A DNA stretch of 64,000 nucleotides from the NCBI GenBank assembly GCA_025961275.1, contig JAOQNJ010000001.1, forward strand, positions 4,361,353 to 4,425,352, read 5' to 3'. This DNA is from Providencia alcalifaciens. Its GTDB lineage: Bacteria; Pseudomonadota; Gammaproteobacteria; Enterobacterales; Enterobacteriaceae. The translations under genes and the position numbers were made by a program. This document shows positions 54,221 to 63,988 of the stretch, in pieces; the first letter of the stretch is position 1; each line of letters opens with the position of its first letter. The notes beneath the pieces were generated by a model. That model was not told the DNA's origin. It ran no database searches and saw only the letters and a program-made list of their open reading frames with translations.

Positions 54221-55165
54221 ATGAAAGTTTGGTCTTTAGGTGATGCCGTTGTTGATTTAATTCCTTTACAGAATATGCAATATGAAGCTTGCGCAGGTGG
54301 CGCACCTGTTAATGTCGCAGCGGGTGTTGCAAAGTTAGGGCAGCCAAGTGGTTTCATTGGGCGTGTAGGTGAAGATGCCTTCGGCCACTTCATGCAAAAA
54401 ACGTTATTCGATATTGGTGTCGATACGAGTGCGATGGAGTTTGATGAACAGCATCGCACCAGTACTGTATTGGTATCACTGCATGAAAACGGTGAGCGTG
54501 AATTTTCATTTTTAGTTTCACCTTCTGCAGATCAATTTCTCAGTAATAAAAAATTACCTATATTTGATAGAGATATATTACATTTTTGCTCATTAGCGCT
54601 GGTACATCCTGTATGTAGGGGATCATTAAGCGAAGCGATGGATAAAATGAAGCAGGCAGGTGGATTACTCAGTTTTGATGTTAATATCCGCCCTCAAATG
54701 TGGTCTGATCCTGTTGAAATGTATACTACGGTTGATCAGTTTGCTTACCAAGCTGATATTCTTAAGTTATCTGAGGAAGAATTGTTGTGGTTGGCTAAGG
54801 AAATCACACTGGATAAAGCGCTTGAGAAGCTAAAAAATTATCCCGCTCGCTTGAAGATAGTAACTCAGGGTGCTAAAGGGTGTTTAGTCTTGACTCAAAA
54901 TAGCCAAGTTGCGATTAGTGCCTATTTGGTTAAAAGTGTTGATACAACGGGAGCGGGAGATGCGTTTATGGCAGGGTTACTGGCTGCAATTGCCCAGTTT
55001 GGTGTTAGTGATGAGGATGAATATTTTTTAAAAATTATCACCCAAGCTGCAGCATGTGGAGCTTTAGCAACAACATGCAAAGGTGCAATCAGTGCTGCAT
55101 CAACCTTGCAGGAACTGACAACCTTTATTCAACAGCAACCGCCATTACACATTCGCGAATTGTAA
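54221..55165 (+). CDS. cscK: Fructokinase CscK (PfkB family)
   Basis: A 314-residue ribokinase/PfkB sugar kinase phosphorylating the fructose released by CscA. The N-terminal WSLGDAVVDLIP and GGAPVNVAAGVAKLG motifs are present, as is the C-terminal signature DTTGAGDAFMAGLL with the catalytic Asp. It strongly resembles E. coli CscK (307). A hairpin without T-run (GGCTGCGT 55193-55200 with ACGCAGCC 55207-55214) follows. The cscB permease usually found with these genes is absent; the next gene is rarD. Confidence 0.92.
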   Translation: MKVWSLGDAVVDLIPLQNMQYEACAGGAPVNVAAGVAKLGQPSGFIGRVGEDAFGHFMQKTLFDIGVDTSAMEFDEQHRTSTVLVSLHENGEREFSFLVSPSADQFLSNKKLPIFDRDILHFCSLALVHPVCRGSLSEAMDKMKQAGGLLSFDVNIRPQMWSDPVEMYTTVDQFAYQADILKLSEEELLWLAKEITLDKALEKLKNYPARLKIVTQGAKGCLVLTQNSQVAISAYLVKSVDTTGAGDAFMAGLLAAIAQFGVSDEDEYFLKIITQAAACGALATTCKGAISAASTLQELTTFIQQQPPLHIREL

Positions 55166-55356
55166 TATCCCCACCGATATCTAAATGCTCAGGGCTGCGT
55201 ATACAGACGCAGCCTATAACTCGGATCTTGATTTCTTGTGTGTCGCAATAACATAAAAGTATAAATATTGCTTTTGGTAACAGACAAATAGATAAATAGA
55301 GGCGTATGATATTCCCATCTAAATTTCTTTTAAAATGACATCAGCTTGGGTTTATT

Positions 55357-56283
55357 ATGTGGTTACGATCTGGAGTCGGATTAGCTATTTTTTCTTATAT
55401 TCTTTGGGGAATTACACCACTTTTTTATCGATTGTTACCCGGTGCTCAACCCTTAGAATTACTTGCTAAACGTGTTATCTGGTCTATTCCGCTTTTATTA
55501 TTAATCCGTATGGTGATTAATAATAAAACCATATGGAAGCAGGTTTGGGCTGATAAACGTTCTATGATTTTGTGTTTATTTAGTTCTGCTGTTATGGCGG
55601 TGTCATGGGGGGCATTCACTTATGCTTTGACCCATGGGCAAGTGCTAGCAGCCAGCCTCGGTTATTTTATTAATCCGCTATTTTCTATTTTATTGGGCAT
55701 GCTATTTTTACATGAAAGACTCGTTTTAGCAGAAAAAATGGCAGTGATATTTATCTTTGCAGGAGTCTGCTTTCAAATCTGGCAATATGGCCAATTGCCG
55801 ATGCTTGCATTGGTGATGGGCAGTGCTTTTGCTGTCTATGGGCTGATACGTAAATTTATTCGCTTTGATGTTATCACCTCGCTCTTCATGGAGGCAGCCT
55901 GGTTATTACCTGTGGCTATCGGTGTTACGTGGTGGTTGTCAGATAATGGAACTAGCGCGGTGGCTGTGGGTGATTGGCACATTAAGTTGCTGTATATGCT
56001 GGCCGCACCTGTCACCATCATTCCATTACTGTTTTTTACTGCAGCGATTAAGCGTACGACATTAACGGTGATAGGCCTTGCTCAGTATATCGAACCCACT
56101 ATTCAATTTTTACTTGCTGTATTCCTGTTTAATGAATTATTTGACTGGGTGAAGGGCGTGAGCTTCTCTCTGATTTGGTTGGGACTATTCTGTTGTATTA
56201 TCGCTCTATTGTACAAGCACTACAGCCAATTACATAAAAAAACACCTTTTGTGACGGGGCGAGATAAAACGCCTCACGTCTAA
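55357..56283 (+). CDS. rarD: EamA-family permease RarD
   Basis: A 308-residue inner-membrane protein with ten predicted helices in two EamA halves (LAIFSYILWGITPLFYRLL at the start; TTLTVIGLAQYIEPTIQFLL in the second half). E. coli RarD has this length (296) and opening sequence. The family is described as chloramphenicol-sensitivity or metabolite exporters; the physiological substrate is unknown. Monocistronic; not obviously linked to the csc genes. Confidence 0.9.
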   Translation: MWLRSGVGLAIFSYILWGITPLFYRLLPGAQPLELLAKRVIWSIPLLLLIRMVINNKTIWKQVWADKRSMILCLFSSAVMAVSWGAFTYALTHGQVLAASLGYFINPLFSILLGMLFLHERLVLAEKMAVIFIFAGVCFQIWQYGQLPMLALVMGSAFAVYGLIRKFIRFDVITSLFMEAAWLLPVAIGVTWWLSDNGTSAVAVGDWHIKLLYMLAAPVTIIPLLFFTAAIKRTTLTVIGLAQYIEPTIQFLLAVFLFNELFDWVKGVSFSLIWLGLFCCIIALLYKHYSQLHKKTPFVTGRDKTPHV

Positions 56284-56396
56284 TATCAAACTCAACAGAT
56301 TACGCGTTATGAAAGATCTTTAATGGTTAAAGCAAACGATTGCGTATATAATCTTGCCCATCAAATCGGTATATTTGCTTAATAAGGTTATCTATC

Positions 56397-57575
56397 ATGA
56401 ATCAATTAGGTACAGCGCTTTGTCCTTCTGCAACGAAAGTTATGTTACTAGGCTCTGGTGAATTAGGAAAAGAAGTAGCGATTGAGTGCCAGCGTTTGGG
56501 CATTGAAGTGATTGCGATTGATCGTTATGACAATGCACCTGCAATGCATGTGGCTCATCGCAGCTATACCATTAATATGTTAGATGGCGAGGCCATTCGA
56601 CAACTGGTTGAGATAGAAAAACCTGATTTTATTGTGCCGGAAATTGAAGCTATCGCGACAAAAACCTTAGTGGAACTTGAGCAGCAAGGGCAAAAAGTGG
56701 TGCCTTCTGCTAACGCGGTTTATTTAACCATGAACCGTGAAGGGATCCGCCGGCTCGCCGCCGAAGAGCTAGGATTACCCACATCAGATTACCGTTTTGT
56801 TGAGACTCAAGCTGACTTTATTGCAGCAGCGATAGAGATTGATTTCCCTTGCATCGTAAAGCCAGTGATGAGCTCATCAGGTAAAGGACAGAGCGTTATT
56901 CGCACGCAACAGGATCTTGAAGCCGCGTGGCACTATTCACAAGAAGGTGGGCGTACTGGTCAGGGGCGTGTGATTGTGGAAAAAATGGTTAATTTTGATT
57001 TTGAAATTACCATGCTGACGATCAACGCTGTTGATGGTATTCATTTCTGTGCACCAGTCGGGCATCACCAAGAAAAAGGTGATTATCGTGAATCGTGGCA
57101 GCCACAACAGATGAGTGAAACTGCATTGAAAAATGCACAACACGTAGCCGCTAAAATTATCACTGCCTTAGGTGGATACGGTTTATTTGGTGTTGAATTG
57201 TTTGTTTGCGGTGATGAGATCATTTTCAATGAAGTTTCACCAAGACCCCATGATACAGGGATGGTGACACTGATTTCGCAAAACTTATCTGAATTTGCAT
57301 TACATGTGCGCGCCTTTTTAGGGTTACCGATTGGTATCATTCGCCAATATGGCCCAAGTGCGTCTGCGGTAATTTTGCCAGAATTACATAGCCGTGATGT
57401 GGTTTTTGCAGGCCTTGGTCAGGCATTCGATTCTGATATTCAATTACGCTTGTTTGGTAAACCAGAAATTGCGGGTACTCGTCGATTAGGTGTTGCACTC
57501 GCTATCGCAGAGACTATTGAAACCGCATTAGAGAAAGCAAAAATTGCAGCCACAACAGTAAAAGTTAGTGGCTAA
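56397..57575 (+). CDS. purT: Formate-dependent phosphoribosylglycinamide formyltransferase PurT
   Basis: A 392-residue ATP-grasp enzyme of purine synthesis. It formylates GAR with formate and ATP via formyl phosphate in the cytoplasm, as an alternative to folate-dependent PurN. The N-terminal [16 protein letters not shown] loop, the ATP-grasp [15 protein letters not shown] loop and the metal-binding [12 protein letters not shown] motif are all intact. The length equals E. coli PurT (392). AAGG ribosome site before the ATG. Single gene; no PurR site was identified by eye. Confidence 0.97.
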   Translation: MNQLGTALCPSATKVMLLGSGELGKEVAIECQRLGIEVIAIDRYDNAPAMHVAHRSYTINMLDGEAIRQLVEIEKPDFIVPEIEAIATKTLVELEQQGQKVVPSANAVYLTMNREGIRRLAAEELGLPTSDYRFVETQADFIAAAIEIDFPCIVKPVMSSSGKGQSVIRTQQDLEAAWHYSQEGGRTGQGRVIVEKMVNFDFEITMLTINAVDGIHFCAPVGHHQEKGDYRESWQPQQMSETALKNAQHVAAKIITALGGYGLFGVELFVCGDEIIFNEVSPRPHDTGMVTLISQNLSEFALHVRAFLGLPIGIIRQYGPSASAVILPELHSRDVVFAGLGQAFDSDIQLRLFGKPEIAGTRRLGVALAIAETIETALEKAKIAATTVKVSG

Positions 57576-57640
57576 TTATTCCGTCATAACCTGTCGTTTT
57601 CACGGCGGGCTATGATTAATAATGACGCTATTTTCTCTTT

Positions 57641-58044
57641 TTACGCTTCCTTGCGTTTGACAATCGGTTCGGTTTTTCGATAGCGAAACACGGCGAGGAC
57701 GATAACGGCTGACAGCAGCGCATAGCATATAATGATGCTGGACCAGTTGGGTATCCAGAATTGAATGCATATTCATGCAACTATAGATGTGAAAGACATT
57801 TGAATCGTCGCGATAAGTGCAGCAGCTGTTCCAGACAATGCTTTAAAGGGTGAGAGTGCGATGGAAGCTCCCGCCCCCATGAGTAATGCGAAACCAAAGC
57901 TACCCACTGTAGCTGGAATAATAAAGCGCCACACATTATTGACATCGGCCCACAGCCCATTAGCTAATTTAAAGCCAACTGCCGCTACTAATAAGCTTCC
58001 CGCCCCATAAATTACTGTTCGAGTGATTGATAAGCTTGCATCTT
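57641..58044 (-). pseudogene. Bcr/CflA-type MFS transporter, C-terminal remnant with in-frame stop
   Basis: On the minus strand a frame of about 134 codons encodes the last four membrane helices of a major-facilitator drug exporter: GAGSLLVAAVGFKLANG, FALLMGAGASIALSPFKALS, GTAAALIATIQMSF, and a basic tail RYRKTEPIVKRKEA. A TGA at 57775-57773 interrupts it and the N-terminal ~270 residues are missing, with stops upstream. The GAGASIALSPF...GTAAAL pattern is typical of Bcr/CflA proteins. It is a clear relic. Confidence 0.75.
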
Positions 58045-58641
58045 AAATTTTCACCTTCAGATTAGAGTGAACAGTTTTATTTATATCAACTCGAGTTGAT
58101 ATATTTTTCATATTGAATTCATTTTTTAGTTGAATTAAATAATGAGCAGTATGAATATATTGTTTATTTTACATTTAAATTAAATTGTTATATTTATACA
58201 TACACATAGAAGAATTAAATGAATTATTTAATGTTATTACGATAGAGCGACTTGCTGATCATCTAGAATAACCAGTCACGCGTCAAATTGCATGGCTGTT
58301 GACTAAGCTTTGCTAACCGAATCATATAGTTTATCTATACTCCGAGCTCTCCTATTCTTGTCATCTAGATACAAATTCAAATATTTGGTGAACAAGTTTA
58401 CAATTATATATTATAAATATTTTCAATAAATAATATTATTAAATCATTATTTTTTATGGTTAATAAATGATCAGTAACTTTAAAAGAAGTATAATTGTTA
58501 ATTATCATGTGATGAATATAATTTAATCATTGGTTTTATATATGTATAATAAAACAGATTATTGATAAGTTATTATCGCCGAGGAATTAATTTTGTAGTT
58601 AATAATCGCCCACCGTACTGCACGGGGGGCGAGGGTAAATA
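58045..58641. other. Gene-free region between MFS remnant and GMC oxidoreductase
   Basis: About 600 AT-rich bases. Near 58238-58310 a short frame reads ITIERLADHLE-stop-PVTRQIAWLL, perhaps a scrap of a helix-turn-helix gene, but it is too short to name. This region may once have held the rest of the MFS gene and its regulator. Confidence 0.35.
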
Positions 58642-60249
58642 TTAATGGTTATCTTGTAGGATCATCGCTGCACCGCGTTCGGCAATCATAATTGTTGGAG
58701 CATTGGTATTACCGCTTGGGATTTCTGGCATAACGGAACAATCAATTACTCTTAACTTATTGATGCCATGAACGCGTAAGCGTAAATCAGTGACCGATGT
58801 TGTTGTTTCTTTACCCATTCTACAACTGCCCACTGGGTGATAAACCGTCTTACAAAAATTGCGCACAAACTCTTCAAGTGCGGCATTATCATGGCGTACT
58901 TGTGCGGGGGGCATCAGAATCTCTTTGCTTACAGATTGAAGCGCCTCGGATTCAAGAACCTTTAAACCAAATAAAACCGCGCGTTTACAGCCTTCCATAT
59001 CTTCTGGAGAAGCTAAATAGTTAGCATGAATTTTCAATGGTGCTAGTGGATCTTTACTGCGTAGTTGTAACTCACCGCGAGATTTTGGTTGTAGATATCC
59101 TACTTTCAATGAGTAGCCGTGGGTTGCAGGCAGTGGCTCTCCCGGAACATCATCCCAACTATCGAGTATCGGTAAAAAATGAATTTGAACATCTGGACGG
59201 CCTTGCCCGCAGCTATCAATAAATGCTGCACCTTCGAGCACGTTAGAAGCCAGTAACCCGCTGCGAAAGGCCATCCATTGAAAACCATGACGCAGAGCAT
59301 TAAGTCCTTGATCAGCACCAAATAGGCTAATTGGTTCTTTAGTGGTTACATTTATCGACATGTGAAGATGGTCATGGAAGTTTTTACCAACAGGTAAGTC
59401 TGCAATGCTCTCAATGCCTAATGAAGTTAAATGCTCTTTAGGCCCAATACCTGATAACATTAATAGCTTTGCTGATCCCATCGCCCCTGCGCAAATAATA
59501 ACTTCCTGATTGGTAAAAGCTTCAATTTCATGACCATCACTTCCCTGATAGGCAATGCCAACGGCGACACCATCACGAATAATAATACGGTTAACGTGTT
59601 TATTGAGCTTGAGTGTCAGTTTATCGCTTTGCATGACGCTTTTAAGATAAGTTTTTGAAGTGCTCGCTCTTTCGCCATTTTGGGTGGTAGTTTGATAAAA
59701 GCTGACACCTTGTTGATGTTCGCCATTAAGATCATTCACATAGGGAAGTCCTTGCTCTTGGGCGGCTCGAATAAAAGCCATCGAAAGAGGGTGACGATAA
59801 CGGTTTTCACTGACAGGGAGTGGTCCGCTTGTACCGTGATAGCTATCGAATAAACTTTCGTTTTGCTCTGCTTTTTTGAACCAAGGCAGGACATCTTCAT
59901 AGCTCCAGTCTTCACAACCATACTCTTGAGCCCAATTATCATAGTCCTGTTTTTGGCCTCGAATATAAATCATACCGTTAACGGAACTGCTGCCACCCAG
60001 CACTTTACCTTGCGCTATTTGCATTTTACGATTGTTAGCATGAGGTTCGGGTTCCGTTTCATATGGCCAACTTTTTTGTGCGATAATTTTTGCGACGCCA
60101 GCTGGCATGCGAATATAGAGATGATTATCGCTGCCACCAGCTTCAATCAATAAAACCCGTGATTGAGTTTCTTTTATGAGACGTGCAGCAAGGACACAAC
60201 CCGCAGAACCCGCCCCAACAATAATGTAATCATAGTTTTCTGTATTCAT
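58642..60249 (-). CDS. GMC-family FAD oxidoreductase (choline/alcohol dehydrogenase type)
   Basis: A 535-residue flavoprotein. The N-terminal FAD site is YIIVGAGSAGCVLAARL. The first GMC signature is GKVLGGSSSVNGMIYIRGQ and the second GAMGSAKLLMLSGIG. The C-terminal active-site His region is YHPVGSCRMG, followed by SVMPEIPSGNTNAPTIMIAERGA. It is closely like AlkJ and BetA (about 550), which oxidise alcohols or choline and pass electrons to the respiratory chain. The absence of betB or betI nearby argues against a glycine-betaine role, so the substrate is open. AAGGGA precedes the start. Confidence 0.9.
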   Translation of the reverse strand: MNTENYDYIIVGAGSAGCVLAARLIKETQSRVLLIEAGGSDNHLYIRMPAGVAKIIAQKSWPYETEPEPHANNRKMQIAQGKVLGGSSSVNGMIYIRGQKQDYDNWAQEYGCEDWSYEDVLPWFKKAEQNESLFDSYHGTSGPLPVSENRYRHPLSMAFIRAAQEQGLPYVNDLNGEHQQGVSFYQTTTQNGERASTSKTYLKSVMQSDKLTLKLNKHVNRIIIRDGVAVGIAYQGSDGHEIEAFTNQEVIICAGAMGSAKLLMLSGIGPKEHLTSLGIESIADLPVGKNFHDHLHMSINVTTKEPISLFGADQGLNALRHGFQWMAFRSGLLASNVLEGAAFIDSCGQGRPDVQIHFLPILDSWDDVPGEPLPATHGYSLKVGYLQPKSRGELQLRSKDPLAPLKIHANYLASPEDMEGCKRAVLFGLKVLESEALQSVSKEILMPPAQVRHDNAALEEFVRNFCKTVYHPVGSCRMGKETTTSVTDLRLRVHGINKLRVIDCSVMPEIPSGNTNAPTIMIAERGAAMILQDNH

Positions 60250-60668
60250 CATTTCCCTTGATATAAATCAATTGGTTAACAATTACTGCTCATTTAATTA
60301 ACAATATCGCTTTATTTTATTAATGTATTAATAAGTTTTTGTTTTTGTGAGGTTGTTCAAAATGATTATTAAGAACTATGATTGATTTAATTTCAGCTAA
60401 TTGTTTTATATTGGTTTTTATTTATATGATTAGCGAGGGATTTATTGTTAATAAGTAAACGAAAGCTAATTAGGCCATTAGAAGAAAACATTTTTTCTTG
60501 ATGAAAAGAAAATTCATTTAATATCAGGTTATTAAAATAGAGATGGTTTTATTGGCAGGTAGGGGCAATTATTTTATGGGGATCTATTTTTTCATTTTAT
60601 TCTTAGTTTTTATCTGCAATATATTCGATATATTAAATTCAACATAACTAACTGTAAGTAAAAGAATA
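60250..60668. other. Intergenic region upstream of the GMC oxidoreductase and WG-repeat genes
   Basis: About 420 very AT-rich bases between two divergent genes, holding both promoters. No hairpin, operator or ORF was recognised. Confidence 0.4.
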
Positions 60669-61163
60669 ATGAAGAATATAAAAAGCCTATTCCTGCTGAT
60701 GTTTGCTGTACCTCAGATGGTATTCGCGAATTCACTCCATGAGCAATATGAGCAATATGAGCAATATATAGAGCAGATCGGGGAGCCTGATATTGTCATA
60801 AATTGCTTTGAAGCTGGATCGCTTTATCAATATTGTTTAAAGCATATTCCAAAGCAGGGAATGGTGGTTACCGATAAACAAGGAAACGAGGTGTATCAGA
60901 TCTATTTCTTTGATAATTGGCCGGATGAACCTCAAGATGGGGTATATCGTATTCGTCAAGGTGACAAAATTGGTTTTGCTGATGCAAAAACGGGGGATAT
61001 CGTCATCGAAGCTAAATATGACTGCGCTTTTCCTTTCGAGAATGGTAAAGCCAATATTGGAACAGGGTGTCAGCGAGAAACGGATGGTGAACATAGCTGG
61101 TGGGTAGGTGGTGACTGGCTCTGGATAGATTTGCAAGGTAATGCCATCACAGCAAACCCATAA
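60669..61163 (+). CDS. Secreted WG-repeat protein
   Basis: A 164-residue exported protein: signal peptide 1-20 (VPQMVFA|NS) and a WG/KWG-like beta-repeat (RQGDKIGFADAKTGDIVIEA, YDCAFPFENGKANIG). Four Cys (near 46, 56, 123 and 137) may form disulfides in the periplasm. The mature N-terminus carries a three-fold GluGlnTyr repeat from an exact 9-base tandem (60741-60767). The function of WG-repeat proteins is unknown; a protein-binding scaffold role is usually assumed. Confidence 0.78.
   Translation: MKNIKSLFLLMFAVPQMVFANSLHEQYEQYEQYIEQIGEPDIVINCFEAGSLYQYCLKHIPKQGMVVTDKQGNEVYQIYFFDNWPDEPQDGVYRIRQGDKIGFADAKTGDIVIEAKYDCAFPFENGKANIGTGCQRETDGEHSWWVGGDWLWIDLQGNAITANP
60741..60767 (+). repeat. 9-base tandem repeat, three exact copies
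   Basis: GAGCAATAT occurs three times in a row and encodes successive Glu-Gln-Tyr units right after the signal peptide of the WG-repeat protein. It keeps the frame whatever the copy number. Confidence 0.9.
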
Positions 61164-61560
61164 CCGTAATTTATCTCTAATCTCTGCATTTTACTTAACA
61201 AACAATGTCATTTTAACCATTTCATTTAATAAGATTAACTTATTGATAATCAATGATTATTGTTAAGTTAATCACACTTCTACTTATCTTGGTATTTTGA
61301 CCAAACCATTCACTCCAAGAATATGACCGCTTAATCTCATATGCGACCGCTCATCTGAACTTCACACATTCATAAATAGATATTTCTTATCATAGACACC
61401 ATGGCATAGCTCAAATTTATCTTAATATGCGGCGAAATTAACTGCCAAAAAACAGATTTGTCAACAGTGAAATAACGTTTTAAGAAATAGGCGTTAATAC
61501 TTTTCTAATGATAAATCAATAAAATAAGAGAGAGTTTCGTTTTACCTTAAAGGGTGCTCT
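61164..61560. other. Intergenic region upstream of btsT
   Basis: About 400 bases without an ORF, carrying the btsT promoter. In E. coli the BtsSR pyruvate-sensing system and CRP control btsT. I could not identify a BtsR site with certainty. The ribosome site AAAGGG lies 7 bases before the ATG. Confidence 0.4.
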
Positions 61561-63714
61561 ATGAACAAAAATGGTATTTTAAAGCACGTTCCGTGGTTTA
61601 TTCTCGGAATTATTGGTGCGGTCTGTTTAGGTGTTGTCGCACTTAGACGTGGGGAACACATCAGTGCGCTATGGATTGTTGTGGCGTCGGTAGCAGTTTA
61701 TCTTATTGCATATCGTTATTACAGCTTGTATATCGCTAAAAAAGTAATGAAGTTGGACGAAACACGTGCTACTCCTGCCGTCATTAATAATGATGGTTTG
61801 AACTATGTACCCACCAATAAAAACGTATTGTTTGGTCACCACTTTGCAGCAATTGCAGGTGCTGGACCACTAGTGGGTCCCGTCTTAGCGGCACAAGTCG
61901 GCTATTTGCCCGGTACTCTATGGCTATTAGCCGGGGTTGTGCTTGCAGGGGCAGTACAAGACTTTATGGTGCTGTTTATTTCATCACGCCGTAATGGTGC
62001 ATCATTAGGTGAGATCGTTAAAGAAGAGCTAGGTCCAATTCCAGGAACCTTGGCTCTTTTTGGTTGTTTCCTTATTATGATCATTATTCTTGCCGTGTTA
62101 GCACTGATTGTGGTTAAAGCACTGGCAGAAAGCCCATGGGGTGTGTTTACCGTTTGTTCGACTGTACCGATTGCGCTATTTATGGGGATATATATGCGAT
62201 ATATCCGACCGGGGCGTGTGGGTGAAGTCTCGGCTATCGGTATCATTCTATTAGTTCTATCAATTTGGTTTGGTGGTGTTATCGCTCATGACCCATACTG
62301 GGGCCCAGCACTAACCTTTAAAGATACAACAATTACTTATGTATTAGTCGGTTATGCATTTATTTCTGCTCTGCTACCTGTTTGGTTGATCTTGGCGCCA
62401 CGAGACTATCTGGCGACCTTCTTGAAAATAGGGGTAATTGTTGGTTTAGCTATCGGTATTGTGATCTTAAATCCCGAGCTGAAAATGCCTGCAGTAACTC
62501 AATACGTTGATGGTACTGGTCCTGTGTGGAAAGGAACATTATTTCCATTCCTGTTTATCACCATTGCTTGTGGTGCCGTATCTGGTTTCCACGCATTGAT
62601 TGCATCGGGTACAACACCTAAGTTACTGGCTAACGAAAAAGATGCGCGTTATATCGGTTATGGTGCGATGTTGATGGAATCCTTTGTTGCAATTATGGCA
62701 TTGGTTGCAGCCTCTATCATCGAACCAGGTCTTTATTTTGCGATGAATACCCCTCCAGCAGCTTTAGGTATCACAATGCCTAACCTACATGAATTGGGTG
62801 GCCCTGATGGCGCGATGATTATGGCCCAGCTGAAAGATGTTTCTGTTCACGCAGCAGCGACAATCAGTTCATGGGGCTTTGTCATTTCGCCTGAGCAAAT
62901 TATGCAAACTGCGAAAGATATCGGTGAACCTTCCGTTCTGAACCGTGCTGGTGGTGCTCCAACCTTAGCTGTTGGTATTGCTTATGTATTCCATGAAATC
63001 ATTCCGGCGGCAAATATGGGCTTCTGGTACCACTTTGGTATTTTGTTCGAAGCACTGTTTATCTTAACTGCATTGGATGCGGGAACGCGCTCAGGTCGTT
63101 TCATGCTACAAGATTTGCTCGGTAACTTTGTTCCCGGCTTGAAAAAAACTGACTCACTGGTTGCAGGTATTATCGGAACGGCGGGCTGTGTTGGCTTGTG
63201 GGGCTACTTGTTGTATCAAGGAGTTGTCGATCCATTAGGCGGCGTTAAGAGCCTATGGCCTCTGTTCGGTATATCGAACCAGATGCTAGCAGCGGTTGCC
63301 TTAGTTCTCAGTACGGTTGTGTTGATTAAAATGAAGCGCAGCAAATATATCTACGTCACTGTATTACCAGCGGTATGGTTGCTAATTTGTACTACATGGG
63401 CATTGGGACTGAAATTATTCAGTGAAAACCCACAACTCGAAGGCTTCTTGTATTTAGCGAAAGCGTATAAAGAGAAGATTGCTGCGGGTGGCGCAGATTT
63501 AACCGCACAACAAATCACGGACATGAATCACATTATTATCAATAACTATACGAATGCGGGTCTGAGTATCCTGTTCTTAGTTGTCGTCTACGGTATTATT
63601 TTCTATGGTATCAGAATGGGTATTAAGTCTTATAAAAACCCAGAACGTACCGATGCAGAGACACCGTATGTACCTGTACCTAAAGAAGGTGTGAAAATTT
63701 CATCGTCACATTAA
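61561..63714 (+). CDS. btsT: Pyruvate/H+ symporter BtsT (CstA family)
   Basis: A 717-residue inner-membrane transporter with about 18 helices, almost colinear with E. coli BtsT/YjiY (716). Characteristic stretches are HISALWIVVASVAVYLIAYR, FGHHFAAIAGAGPLVGP and the C-terminal ETPYVPVPKEGVKISS. BtsT is the high-affinity pyruvate importer induced by the BtsS/BtsR pyruvate sensor when cells run out of nutrients. It is followed after a hairpin by yjiX, the usual partner. Confidence 0.95.
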   Translation: MNKNGILKHVPWFILGIIGAVCLGVVALRRGEHISALWIVVASVAVYLIAYRYYSLYIAKKVMKLDETRATPAVINNDGLNYVPTNKNVLFGHHFAAIAGAGPLVGPVLAAQVGYLPGTLWLLAGVVLAGAVQDFMVLFISSRRNGASLGEIVKEELGPIPGTLALFGCFLIMIIILAVLALIVVKALAESPWGVFTVCSTVPIALFMGIYMRYIRPGRVGEVSAIGIILLVLSIWFGGVIAHDPYWGPALTFKDTTITYVLVGYAFISALLPVWLILAPRDYLATFLKIGVIVGLAIGIVILNPELKMPAVTQYVDGTGPVWKGTLFPFLFITIACGAVSGFHALIASGTTPKLLANEKDARYIGYGAMLMESFVAIMALVAASIIEPGLYFAMNTPPAALGITMPNLHELGGPDGAMIMAQLKDVSVHAAATISSWGFVISPEQIMQTAKDIGEPSVLNRAGGAPTLAVGIAYVFHEIIPAANMGFWYHFGILFEALFILTALDAGTRSGRFMLQDLLGNFVPGLKKTDSLVAGIIGTAGCVGLWGYLLYQGVVDPLGGVKSLWPLFGISNQMLAAVALVLSTVVLIKMKRSKYIYVTVLPAVWLLICTTWALGLKLFSENPQLEGFLYLAKAYKEKIAAGGADLTAQQITDMNHIIINNYTNAGLSILFLVVVYGIIFYGIRMGIKSYKNPERTDAETPYVPVPKEGVKISSSH

Positions 63715-63732
63715 TCTTTAGTACATAAATAG

Positions 63733-63766
63733 TGCCCTGCATCGTGAATAAATACGATGTAGGGCA
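63733..63766 (+). other. Hairpin between btsT and yjiX
   Basis: TGCCCTGCATCGT at 63733-63745 pairs with ACGATGTAGGGCA at 63754-63766 with one G-T pair, followed by only three T. It probably attenuates or processes the message rather than fully terminating, since yjiX depends on the btsT promoter. Confidence 0.55.
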
Positions 63767-63784
63767 TTTGTATTGGAGCGTATT

Positions 63785-63988
63785 ATGTTTGGAAATTTAG
63801 GCAAAACAGGTAAATACCTAGGGCAAGCTGCTAGGATGTTAGTGGGCATTCCGGACTATGATACCTATGTACAACATATGAAAGATAATCATCCTGATAA
63901 GCCCGTAATGACTTACAAAGAGTTTTTTCGGGAACGCCAAGATGCTCGTTATGGTGGAAGTGGTAAAGGCGGATTTCGCTGCTGTTAA
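63785..63988 (+). CDS. yjiX: YbdD/YjiX-family small protein
   Basis: A 67-residue small cytoplasmic protein with the family pattern [42 protein letters not shown] and the C-terminal GGFRCC. Genes of this family almost always follow cstA or btsT. The role is unknown but probably supports the transporter. The start is ATG 63785, preceded by GGAG; a TTG 12 bases upstream is less likely. Confidence 0.93.
   Translation: MFGNLGKTGKYLGQAARMLVGIPDYDTYVQHMKDNHPDKPVMTYKEFFRERQDARYGGSGKGGFRCC

Noticed and set aside
58238-58310. Possible helix-turn-helix gene remnant
   Set aside because: Only about 25 codons with an internal stop; too short to assign.
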